This document shows, in pieces, positions 43,569-51,154 of a stretch of 64,000 nucleotides of DNA (position 1 is the stretch's first letter; every line of letters starts with the position of its first letter). Source of the DNA: Clostridia bacterium (GTDB lineage Bacteria; Bacillota; Clostridia; Peptostreptococcales; Anaerovoracaceae); contig CAJTER010000006.1 in assembly GCA_910575405.1 (NCBI GenBank), forward strand, positions 1 through 64,000, written 5' to 3'. A program made the translations under genes and the position numbers. The notes below the pieces were generated by a model, which ran no database searches, was not told the origin of the DNA, and was given only the letters and a program-made list of their open reading frames with translations.

Positions 43569-43837
43569 CGCTTCATACCTCCTAAAAACGGAAGATCCAG
43601 ACTTGGGAAAATCGTTCCCACCTGCAGTGCTTTTTCAGCATCGTAAATTTCCTCCCATGGCTGCATTGGGACATAGGCCATAGCCAGAGGCCAGTCTTCG
43701 AATTCATGCCCTGCCATGCATGGAGGGTCCTGCGGGCTGCCTGTGCCTGTCATATCATCTAAAAAGTCATCACAATCACAGTCTTCTAAATATATGGGCA
43801 TGCCTATATAAGGCTCATTGTTGCATTTATATTTCAA
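43565..43837 (-). CDS. cotJA: Spore coat protein CotJA
   Basis: The product of about 90 residues is CotJA-like, with WPLAMAYVPMQPWEEIYD and the closing FPSLDLPFLGG. I start it at TTG 43837 since AAAGGGGATTTTTTAA stands before it; an ATG at 43873 has no ribosome site. CotJA is required for CotJC assembly in the coat in Bacillus. Expression is expected in the mother cell; no certain sigma-E promoter is visible. Confidence 0.85.
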   Translation of the reverse strand: MKYKCNNEPYIGMPIYLEDCDCDDFLDDMTGTGSPQDPPCMAGHEFEDWPLAMAYVPMQPWEEIYDAEKALQVGTIFPSLDLPFLGGMKR

Positions 43838-43897
43838 ATTAAAAAATCCCCTTTCTTCATAGTATATCTTCATACTATGAAAAGAGGATTTAATTTG

Positions 43898-44053
43898 TTA
43901 ACTCAAATTGGCATTCTGCCCTTCTGTATTTCCTCCCTTCTCCCAATTTATAATTATTTGCTTGGAAACATGCATAATATTTGCAACTTCTACCTGAGTA
44001 AGCTCTGCATTAACTCTTGCTTGCCATTGTATAACTTTTACTATATAATTCTC
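43898..44053 (-). pseudogene. Fragment of an XRE-type regulator
   Basis: This open stretch codes for a helix-turn-helix, ARVNAELTQVEVANIMHVSK and then QIIINWEKG, typical for small Cro-like regulators, but it has no start codon in a sensible place and is cut at its end by the direct repeat at 43904-43934. It stands divergent to the XRE gene at 44074. It reads as the remains of a regulator lost when this patch was rearranged. Confidence 0.6.
43904..43934 (-). repeat. Direct repeat copy 1 beside cotJA
   Basis: This 31-base segment recurs at 45160-45190 with three changes (28 of 31 identical), in the same orientation. The two copies bracket the HTH fragment, the XRE gene, the Uma2 gene and the cotJ relic. 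Copy 1 lies on the upstream side of intact cotJA, copy 2 on the upstream side of the relic. Confidence 0.8.
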
Positions 44054-44073
44054 ATGAAAGAAGTTAAGAACAG

Positions 44074-44457
44074 ATGTCTGAACAGGAACTTAATCAAATT
44101 ATTGCTAATAATATATCATCTCTTTTACAGAATTAGGTAAAAAGCCTATCGGATCTCGCAGATTACATGGATGTATCTCAGGCTACTGTATCTAATTGGT
44201 GCAAGGGAATTAAAATCCCGCATATGAATAAGATTGATAAGATCGCTGTTTTCTTCAAAGTAAAGCGCTCCTATATACTTGAGGAACATTCCAATGAATA
44301 CATATTGTACCAGAAGGATTTGACCGTTATACTCCATTTAATGGAACAGCTCAATAACGAAGGGCAGGAAAAGGTTGTTGAATATGCTGAAGGATTGATA
44401 GCCTTAGGTAAATATAAAAAACATGGTCGGTCTGAACGGGGCCAGAAAGAAGTTTAA
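44074..44457 (+). pseudogene. XRE-family regulator interrupted by an amber codon
   Basis: ATG 44074 opens a frame (MSEQELNQIIANNISSLLQN) that meets TAG at 44134-44136 and continues in the same frame with KSLSDLADYMDVSQATVSNW and an acidic tail to 44457. In relatives the stop position is occupied by an aromatic or polar residue, so a single base change broke the gene. A shorter product from ATG 44167 (96 residues) would lack the first helices. It stands 39 bases before the Uma2 gene and probably once regulated it. Confidence 0.75.
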
Positions 44458-44496
44458 GTTATAAATTATGTAAATAATAATAAGGAGGTACCACTT

Positions 44497-45048
44497 ATGC
44501 AGGTACTTAAAAAATCAAATTATACCATTGAGGATATTTACGCCCTGCCGGATGGGCGGCGGGCAGAATTGATTGATGGAGAGCTATATATGATGAGTCC
44601 ACCAGGGCGAATACATCAGGAACTGGTTTATCAATTAGGCCGAAAAGTTGGAGACTGTATTGATGCCCATGATGGGGAATGTAAGGTATACCCTACACCT
44701 TTTGCTGTCTTTCTGAATGAGGACAGCCATACCTATGTAGAGCCGGATCTCTCTATCATCTGTGATAAAAATAAACTGGATGACCGAGGCTGCAATGGTG
44801 CACCGGACTGGGTGATTGAAATTGTTTCTCCCAGCTCCCAGCATATGGACTGCCTTGTAAAGCTTCTCAAATATCGGGATGCAGGTGTGCGGGAATACTG
44901 GATTGTAAATCCTGCAAAACGCATTGTACTGACCTATTTCCTTGAGGGGCAGAAACCGGAAGATTCCGGGCAATTTACTTTTGAGGATGATATTCCTGTC
45001 CGGATTTACGAGGGCTTTCACATTAATATAGCGGAACTGTTGAAATAG
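44497..45048 (+). CDS. Uma2-family PD-(D/E)XK nuclease-fold protein, copy 2
   Basis: The 183-residue product is a close paralogue of the one at 3961-4506: by eye about three quarters of positions agree, including the first 25 residues and the block from VEPDLSIICD to WVIEI-SPSS. The core residues E-P-D and E are kept, so both could be active. The last part before the end (after WIVNP) differs most. ATAAGGAGGTACCACTT precedes the ATG. It sits between the broken XRE gene and the cotJ relic. Substrate is unknown. Confidence 0.82.
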   Translation: MQVLKKSNYTIEDIYALPDGRRAELIDGELYMMSPPGRIHQELVYQLGRKVGDCIDAHDGECKVYPTPFAVFLNEDSHTYVEPDLSIICDKNKLDDRGCNGAPDWVIEIVSPSSQHMDCLVKLLKYRDAGVREYWIVNPAKRIVLTYFLEGQKPEDSGQFTFEDDIPVRIYEGFHINIAELLK

Positions 45049-45095
45049 ACCATTTTCGTGAGGTCGCGAAGCGGAAATTCAAAAGTATGCAAGTT

Positions 45096-45159
45096 GCCGT
45101 CTGGGCCTCTGAATTGCGTAATTTTGCCTGTCTGTGCAGCGTCTGACCTGCCTGGTTTT
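45096..45159 (-). pseudogene. Relic of cotJB-cotJC fused pieces
   Basis: Read on the minus strand it codes ENQAGQ-TLHRQAK, the CotJB segment without seven residues, joined directly to the CotJC segment (LRNSEAQT in one frame; the DNA matches the cotJC sequence for ITQFGGPDG). The CotJB part matches the product of deletion between the CAGCGCCTGA repeats found in intact cotJB. Total similarity is about 60 bases. It can no longer encode a coat protein. Confidence 0.75.
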
Positions 45160-45190
45160 CAAATTGACATTCTGCCTTTCTGTATTTTCT
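45160..45190 (-). repeat. Direct repeat copy 2 beside the cotJ relic
   Basis: This is the second copy of the 31-base sequence at 43904-43934. It touches the stop codon of the lrgB-type gene (45189-45191) and is fused to the cotJB relic on its other side. Confidence 0.8.
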
Positions 45191-45866
45191 ACAAAAACAT
45201 CGAAAACACCACCGTGATAATTCCGCAGATTCCAATAGCAAGTCCGCTCATTGCACCTTCCGTCTCCCCCAGCTCAACAGCTTTTGAGGTTCCTACTGCA
45301 TGGCTGCACGCCCCGATGCTGACGCCCGCTGTCATAGCGTCTTTGATGCCAAAGAGACGGATGAGAAATGGCGCCAGTATGCTGCCCAAAATGCCGGTAA
45401 AAATAACAGCAACAACTGTAATGGGAATAATGCCGCTATGCCCCTGGGAAATACTGACGGCAATAGGAGTTGTAACGGACTTGGGAAGCAATGAATAAGT
45501 AACCGCCTCATCCAGATGAAACAAATGGCACAAGCCATAAACGCTGGCCATGGAAGCTGCGGAACCCGCAGTGCACCCCACCAGAATTGGCAGCCAGTTT
45601 TCCTTTAAAATCTGAAGCTTTGTATAAATAGAAACTGCGAGGCAGGCTGTTGCAGGCGCTAAAAACAGATCGATCATCTGGCCGCCTTCATTGTAGTAGC
45701 CATAGGGTATATGGAAAAGTAGCAGCACACCGATGATCAGCACAATCGCGATAATCAGCGGATTGCAGGCTGTAAAACCTGTTTTTTTCTGTATTTTAAC
45801 TCCGATCCAAAATGCAAAAATACTGAGGGCAACGCCAAAAAAAGGCGATTTACAAAGTTCTAACAT
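45189..45866 (-). CDS. lrgB: LrgB/CidB-family membrane protein
   Basis: The 225-residue protein has about six to seven spans and the LrgB motifs PLIIAIVLIIGVLLLF, LPKSVTTPIAVSIS and GIGACSHAVGTSKA-type end (SIGACSHAVGTSKAVELGE). LrgB works with LrgA in murein hydrolase control; relatives take up pyruvate or export glycolate. The start at 45866 follows AGGAGGAAGA and overlaps lrgA by seven bases. The stop is TAG at the edge of a direct repeat. Confidence 0.92.
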   Translation of the reverse strand: MLELCKSPFFGVALSIFAFWIGVKIQKKTGFTACNPLIIAIVLIIGVLLLFHIPYGYYNEGGQMIDLFLAPATACLAVSIYTKLQILKENWLPILVGCTAGSAASMASVYGLCHLFHLDEAVTYSLLPKSVTTPIAVSISQGHSGIIPITVVAVIFTGILGSILAPFLIRLFGIKDAMTAGVSIGACSHAVGTSKAVELGETEGAMSGLAIGICGIITVVFSMFL

Positions 45867-46225
45867 TCTTTCTTCCTCCTTTTCATCAGTTTCATAGTCA
45901 GCCGCATGAAAAGCGCTGTAACGCCAAAGGTTACAAAAGTAGATATGATGCAGATAGCAAGTATCTGCCATGCGTTACTTTTTAATACATCAAAATAATT
46001 GATAATGCTGACTCCTGCAGGAATAAAGAAAAATGCCATATTGGAAAGCAAAAAATCCGACTTTTCCTGAATATGTTCGATTTTAAGGATACCCAAGGCC
46101 AGACACAAGAACAAAAGAATCATCCCGATGATGCTTGCGGAAAACGCAAAGGGAAGAAAATGTTCAATCACCTGGCTGATCCAGCAAACGGAAAAAATAA
46201 TTGCAACTTGTTTGATGATCTTCAA
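45860..46225 (-). CDS. lrgA: LrgA/CidA-family holin-like protein
   Basis: The 121-residue protein has four membrane spans and the LrgA/CidA pattern (FAFSASIIGMILLFLCLALG, FFFIPAGVSIINYF). It resembles phage holins and is thought to tune autolysis or pyruvate transport with LrgB. The start is TTG behind GGAGGGAGACGTT. No LytS/LytR pair is in the window, so the regulator is unknown. Confidence 0.9.
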   Translation of the reverse strand: MKIIKQVAIIFSVCWISQVIEHFLPFAFSASIIGMILLFLCLALGILKIEHIQEKSDFLLSNMAFFFIPAGVSIINYFDVLKSNAWQILAICIISTFVTFGVTALFMRLTMKLMKRRKKEC

Positions 46226-46413
46226 AACGTCTCCCTCCTCCGCCCGGTACTGGTAAATGTCATATATCCGTTGCCTACCGGACTTTCGTGTGATAACTGC
46301 GGCAGCTCACCTGGCTAAAATACCCGGAAAGCTGCCACAACTATTATACACTTTTTGAAGGATTCGTAAAGGGCTCTGCCAAATTCAGTGCCGATTCCTC
46401 TGCTGTACGACCG

Positions 46414-48822
46414 TCAGTGAGGCGCTGCGAGAATGATGGTGGTTTTACTGCTTCCCGCCTTGGGATCGCAATCCGTCTGTCCGCCGTCCTCCGTCTGCAG
46501 GCGTATCTCATAAACCGTCTCCGGCATCAGTTTTTTCGTGCAGTCAATTTTACGGCCTTGGCTGTCTGTAAAGACTGCATTTTTACACTTGATTAGCTTC
46601 CCATCCCTGCTTATGCAATATACGGTATATCGGTCCGTATTCCCCTCCAATCCGTTTAACCGGAAGGACAAAACCTGGCTGCCTGACGCCCCGTCGACTA
46701 CCGCAGACATCAAATAGGAGGCAGGCGTTTGGCTGCTTGCGGATGCCTTCTGAAAATCCTCCTCAGTCATCACATGGCGTTCCATTTTCACCAGATCCAG
46801 CTTTTTATCCGGCTGCTGCGGCAGCCACGCGAAGCGATCCTGAAGGCGAACAAGAACTTTGGAATTGGTCGGGCAATAGATGGAATTTCCGTTATTGCCC
46901 TGCATAATACCTACCGCTACGTTATTATATTCCTTTTGCTTGGATACCGGCTGCCACATCACCGTTTTTCCTGTATGATAATCCAGCCCAATAAAGCCCC
47001 ACTCTGAGTTTTTTTCATCCTGAGTATATCCATAGTAATATCCGGCTGAAGTAGAAAGCTTGATCATGGAAGTATCCTTCAAATCGTTCCTAACCCATAT
47101 TTTTTCAAACTCATAGCTTCCGTCCTTCTGCTTTACAATATCAATGCGCTCCACGCCGGGCATCAGGCAGGACGATCCCTTTTCCATCCAGTTTTTGTCA
47201 TAAATATTGTCATAAGACTGAACGGAAGAATCGGCGCCTTCCTCAAAGAGGCCGGCATTTCCCGCTCCGAACCAGTTACACACCAGCACGGAAGTTCGCT
47301 CTTCATCAGGAGCGTACACACAAATGGAATTTTCCACAGAAACAGTTACATGGCTGCCCAAATCAAGCACCGGCGATGTATCCAGGAGTTTTCCTGTTTT
47401 AATATCCAGCGCAATCAAATTTACTACATCCTGGTTGTCGGTAAATAACACCATTTCATCCGTCAGGGTTGGTGAGCTTCCGCCGCCCCATGCCAGACCT
47501 GCGCCGGTAATCCCTTTTTCTGGCTCTACGCCTTTCCCACCGGAGCTCTCATAAGGACTACGCCACTTTTCCTGTACACCGGAGGAGGCAGCCGCAAAAA
47601 GACAGCAGGCTTTATTTGTTAAAATTACACATCCCTCCTGGTGGGCAGCAATACCGTTCTCCGCGTTTTCTCCTTCCGAAAGCTTCCTGCAGTGAATATA
47701 CCTGGAAACGTCCGCCGTACCCTTTCCTGCCAGAATATCATCAATATACTCCCGCTGCACATATCCCACAAATCCTGCCTTGGAATGGGATGGATTTTTG
47801 TGGAACCCGCCTGTAACAAACCATATATTTCCTTCATAGTCATAGGCAATACTCAGGATGTTCTTGTCAATGTTCTCCCCAAGGCTTGCGACTGCAGCAG
47901 AGATAATATCCACATCCAGCTTTTTTTCAAACACAGGGAGAATCTTTCCCTGATCATCATATGTTCTGACCATGATAATATGGCCGTGAGTCGTAGGTCC
48001 TACCAAATAATTTTCCTTATCCACAAAAGAATAGGAAATCTGTATTCCATATTTCGCTCCATTATCGTGAAGAGGCGGCTGGAATTTTCCCAGAACCTTT
48101 AAATCACTGCTGTCCATATCACGGATGGCAATCCCGCCGGACAACACGCTTCCGTCCTTCATGATCTGACTGTATGGAGCCACTGCGTTTCCGTAATTGT
48201 CATAGAAAAAAGCCGGTGGAGCAGTTGGACTGTCGTTGGCTGAAGATTTCACAAGCTCTGGATAAATGCCCAGCGGCATGGCCTTTTCCGTTGTATCGGA
48301 ATTGTAAATATCGTTATGGATCATGGCTTCTCCACTGGACAGGTATGGGTTTTGCTGCACCTGATTTTTCTCCATGATGTTCGGCACCAGGGCGCTCACG
48401 CTTACTGGCTGGGATGGATTATCTCCAGGCAAAGGCTTTGGCGAAGGCTTTTTCACCTTTACTTTACAGGTCAGTTTTTTTGTTCTGACTTTTTTAGAAC
48501 CTTTTGCCTTATACTTTACTTTGCAGATAATGGTTGTAGAGTACCCCGCTTTTTTACCGGTTACTTTTCCCTTGCTGTTTACTGCAGCAATTTTTTTGTT
48601 TTTTGATGACCATTTTACAGATACGATTTTCTTGACATTCTTTGTCACAACCTTTAAGGTTACCGTTTTTCCTTTTACCACGGAAACCTGTGTTTTATTT
48701 AGTTTGACAGTTGTCGTTTGAGTAGCAGTCGCAGCATGGATCACAGCGCTGTCCATACCGGACAGGAATAACCCTATTGCTAGCAAAACCGCTAGAATCG
48801 CTTTTCCATTCTTTCGTTCCAT
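46414..48822 (-). CDS. Large secreted Big2 protein with propeller-like region
   Basis: The product of about 802 residues has a signal peptide (cleavage near AVIHAAT), a Lys-rich Big2 domain (about 38-125, VKWSSKNKKIAAVNSKGKV), a Pro-rich linker and a 500-residue region of repeated beta-strand units with aromatic and Gly turns (for example GLAWGGGSSPTLTDEMV and YDYEGNIWFVTGG), which looks like a PQQ/WD-type propeller, and a small C-terminal beta domain. It would be exposed outside the cell; no sortase signal is present. The start at 48822 leaves eight bases after AAAGG. Function is unknown; binding of a ligand or matrix is likely. Confidence 0.7.
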   Translation of the reverse strand: MERKNGKAILAVLLAIGLFLSGMDSAVIHAATATQTTTVKLNKTQVSVVKGKTVTLKVVTKNVKKIVSVKWSSKNKKIAAVNSKGKVTGKKAGYSTTIICKVKYKAKGSKKVRTKKLTCKVKVKKPSPKPLPGDNPSQPVSVSALVPNIMEKNQVQQNPYLSSGEAMIHNDIYNSDTTEKAMPLGIYPELVKSSANDSPTAPPAFFYDNYGNAVAPYSQIMKDGSVLSGGIAIRDMDSSDLKVLGKFQPPLHDNGAKYGIQISYSFVDKENYLVGPTTHGHIIMVRTYDDQGKILPVFEKKLDVDIISAAVASLGENIDKNILSIAYDYEGNIWFVTGGFHKNPSHSKAGFVGYVQREYIDDILAGKGTADVSRYIHCRKLSEGENAENGIAAHQEGCVILTNKACCLFAAASSGVQEKWRSPYESSGGKGVEPEKGITGAGLAWGGGSSPTLTDEMVLFTDNQDVVNLIALDIKTGKLLDTSPVLDLGSHVTVSVENSICVYAPDEERTSVLVCNWFGAGNAGLFEEGADSSVQSYDNIYDKNWMEKGSSCLMPGVERIDIVKQKDGSYEFEKIWVRNDLKDTSMIKLSTSAGYYYGYTQDEKNSEWGFIGLDYHTGKTVMWQPVSKQKEYNNVAVGIMQGNNGNSIYCPTNSKVLVRLQDRFAWLPQQPDKKLDLVKMERHVMTEEDFQKASASSQTPASYLMSAVVDGASGSQVLSFRLNGLEGNTDRYTVYCISRDGKLIKCKNAVFTDSQGRKIDCTKKLMPETVYEIRLQTEDGGQTDCDPKAGSSKTTIILAAPH

Positions 48823-49154
48823 ATCCATATCCTTTCTGTTTTTTGATTATGCAAGGACGGTTCTTTCTATATTTCCCCGCTTAAACGGGACAGGCCAAAG
48901 CATCAGCAAAACCTACCCCTGCAAAAGAATCGGCACATCCGATTTCCTCTATTTTACCAGCTTTTCTTTTAAAGGAACACTCCCCCTACGGGTAGCCCTG
49001 CCGCAGGATTTTTATAAATACTGAAATATTTATGGATATCTTTTCGTAAATCCTGTATAATGAGAAGTTGTTGGTTATTTCCCAGGGCTATACAGCTATA
49101 TCTTATCTGGAGATAATCCAAAAATAGAACAACAAAATATGAAAGGATTTCAAA
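48823..49154. other. Divergent intergenic region
   Basis: This 332-base gap separates the secreted Big2 gene and the SNF transporter gene. On the minus side it holds a short CCCG/CGGG hairpin (48879-48893 area). On the plus side TATAAT at 49057-49062 is a possible -10 box for the transporter, and GAAAGGATTTCAAA is its ribosome site. No small gene or known riboswitch is recognised. Confidence 0.4.
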
Positions 49155-50522
49155 ATGGCAAGAGAACGATTTTCATCTCGGCTGGGATTCATTTTAATCT
49201 CCGCAGGCTGTGCCATCGGCCTCGGTAATGTATGGCGCTTTCCCTATATTGTGGGAAAATATGGAGGAGCTGCTTTTGTACTGATTTATCTTCTGTTTTT
49301 ACTCATTTTAGGGCTTCCGATTATGGTAATGGAATTTTCTGTAGGAAGAGCCAGCAGGGCCAGTGCAGCCCAATCCTTTGATCGGCTGGAGCCAAAGGGA
49401 AGCAAGTGGCACTTGTACAAATACGGCGCCATGGCTGGAAATTATCTTCTGATGATGTTTTATACTTCTATTGGCGGCTGGATGGTCTACTATTTTGTAA
49501 AAATGGTATCCGGCGGCTTTGATGGGCTGGATACGGAAGGCGTTTCCAGTGTGTTTTCCAATATGCTGGGACAGCCTGTTGTTATGGCCGCATATATGAT
49601 TTTTGTAGTTGCAGCATGCTTCCTGATTTGCGGCGCAGGACTTCAAAAAGGTGTAGAAAAAACCACAAAAATTATGATGATGCTGCTTCTGGCACTCATG
49701 CTGGTTCTTGCGATTCGCTCGGTTACGCTGCCTAACGCTTCTGAAGGGCTGAAATTTTACTTATACCCGGATTTTGGAAAGCTGGTAGATTACGGGCTCT
49801 TTGAGACTATTTTTGCAGCTATGGGACAGGCGTTTTTTACACTCAGTCTGGGGATTGGCTCCATTGCAATTTTCGGAAGCTACATTGACAAAGAACGTTC
49901 CCTCACAGGAGAGGCGATCTGCGTTACCTCACTTGATACCTTTGTCGCTCTCATTGCAGGGCTGATTATCTTTCCATCCTGCTTTGCATATGGGGTTGAC
50001 CCTGGAGAAGGACCAAGCCTCATATTTATTACCCTTCCCAATGTATTCAACGCTATGAGCGCCGGAAGGCTCTGGGGTTCGCTTTTCTTCCTGTTCATGG
50101 TGTTTGCTGCTGCCTCTACCATAATTGCTGTATTCGAAAATATTATCTCTTTTGCAACAGATCTTACAGGCTGCAGCCGGAAAAAAGCCATGGTTGGAAA
50201 TGCAATTGCCGTTATGGTGCTGTCCATGCCATGCGTACTTGGCTTTAATGTATGGAGCGGGTTTATGCCTTTTGGAGAAGGCTCCGGCGTTCTGGATCTG
50301 GAGGATTTCATTGTAAGCAACAATCTGCTGCCTCTCGGAAGCCTGATTTATCTGCTTTTCTGCACCAGCAGGTATGGCTGGGGATGGGATAACTTCCTGG
50401 AAGAGGCTGATATGGGAACTGGTCTGAAATTCCCCAGATGGGCGAGGATTTACGTTTCCTATATTTTACCGCTGATTGTCCTGTTTATCTTCGTTCAGGG
50501 TTATATCGCGAAATTCAGCTAA
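49155..50522 (+). CDS. SNF-family sodium-dependent amino-acid transporter
   Basis: The 455-residue membrane protein has eleven to twelve spans of LeuT fold. Sodium-site and substrate-site segments are visible: GCAIGLGNVWRFPYIVGKYG in span 1 and the broken span 6 near FFTLSLGIGSIAIFGSYI. Members import tryptophan, tyrosine, Leu or branched amino acids with sodium. Substrate cannot be named. It ends overlapping four bases with the convergent kinase gene. Confidence 0.93.
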   Translation: MARERFSSRLGFILISAGCAIGLGNVWRFPYIVGKYGGAAFVLIYLLFLLILGLPIMVMEFSVGRASRASAAQSFDRLEPKGSKWHLYKYGAMAGNYLLMMFYTSIGGWMVYYFVKMVSGGFDGLDTEGVSSVFSNMLGQPVVMAAYMIFVVAACFLICGAGLQKGVEKTTKIMMMLLLALMLVLAIRSVTLPNASEGLKFYLYPDFGKLVDYGLFETIFAAMGQAFFTLSLGIGSIAIFGSYIDKERSLTGEAICVTSLDTFVALIAGLIIFPSCFAYGVDPGEGPSLIFITLPNVFNAMSAGRLWGSLFFLFMVFAAASTIIAVFENIISFATDLTGCSRKKAMVGNAIAVMVLSMPCVLGFNVWSGFMPFGEGSGVLDLEDFIVSNNLLPLGSLIYLLFCTSRYGWGWDNFLEEADMGTGLKFPRWARIYVSYILPLIVLFIFVQGYIAKFS

Positions 50523-51022
50523 CCAAGTTCAGCAAGAGCTGCGGCAATGCGCTCCACAGTTTCTTCTACTTCGAGACCGTCAGCTTCGATAACCACATCT
50601 GCATATGATTCATACAAGGGGATCCGCCGTCTGTAGAGTTCTGCGATGGTATCCCCTTTTTGCATGGCAACGCCCCGGGTTCTAATGTTGTCCAAACGCT
50701 TTTCCACAGTCTCCAGGGAAACTTTCAAATAAACGACTGTACCTTTTTTCTTCAGATGCTGCATGGCCTTTGGATAATAGACCGCGCTTCCTCCGGTCGA
50801 AACAACCGTATCTGTCACAGCCAGCTCACTTAAAATCCTTTCTTCCGCCTCTTTGAAATGCCCGATTCCCTTTTCATCAATAATCTTTTGGAGCGCGCAA
50901 TGCTCCTTTTCCTGAATCAACAGATCAGTATCAATAAACCCCTTTTGCAGCGTCTTTGCCAGCACCACTCCCGTAACACTCTTACCGCAGGCCGGCATAC
51001 CGATCAATACAATGTTAGACAT
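50519..51022 (-). CDS. aroK: Shikimate kinase-like protein
   Basis: The 167-residue P-loop kinase carries GMPACGKSVTG, FIDTDLLIQ and STGGSAVYY, the order of shikimate kinase. Two usual substrate residues differ: the FRxxE motif appears as FKEAE and the GGG motif as GGS, and the lid has RTRGVAM. It may be a shikimate kinase with altered residues or a kinase of another small substrate. The start at 51022 is set by AAAGGAGAATATGGAT. It is preceded by a terminator after the ispH-rpsA gene and has no other aro gene beside it. Confidence 0.65.
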   Translation of the reverse strand: MSNIVLIGMPACGKSVTGVVLAKTLQKGFIDTDLLIQEKEHCALQKIIDEKGIGHFKEAEERILSELAVTDTVVSTGGSAVYYPKAMQHLKKKGTVVYLKVSLETVEKRLDNIRTRGVAMQKGDTIAELYRRRIPLYESYADVVIEADGLEVEETVERIAAALAELG

Positions 51023-51041
51023 ATCCATATTCTCCTTTACA

Positions 51042-51070
51042 TGAAAAGAGCGAGGTTTTCCCCGCTCTTC
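51042..51070 (-). terminator. Terminator between ispH-rpsA and the kinase gene
   Basis: On the minus strand AAGAGCG (51063-51069) and CGCTCTT (51046-51052) pair across a loop, followed by TTC and the ribosome site region. It may act as attenuator of the kinase gene. Confidence 0.65.
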
Positions 51071-51154
51071 GAAAATCATTCTAATTGCCGGATAAAACAG
51101 CGCTTACGGCTGTTATCTACGGTCAGATCTTTGCAGTAATTTCAAGACTTCGCT

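Noticed and set aside
43874-44140. 87-codon plus-strand frame beside cotJA
   Set aside because: It has no ribosome site and random-looking composition; the opposite strand carries a recognisable HTH fragment instead.
25067-44457. Genome-wide recoding of TAG as a sense codon
   Set aside because: Core genes ybeY and citrate synthase, and lrgB, end in TAG with correct neighbouring starts, so TAG is a normal stop here; the broken genes are better seen as nonsense mutants.
48840-48960. c-di-GMP riboswitch before the secreted Big2 gene
   Set aside because: The GC-rich hairpin and AGGTTTTGC-like stretch were compared with the GEMM consensus, but the required core blocks are missing.
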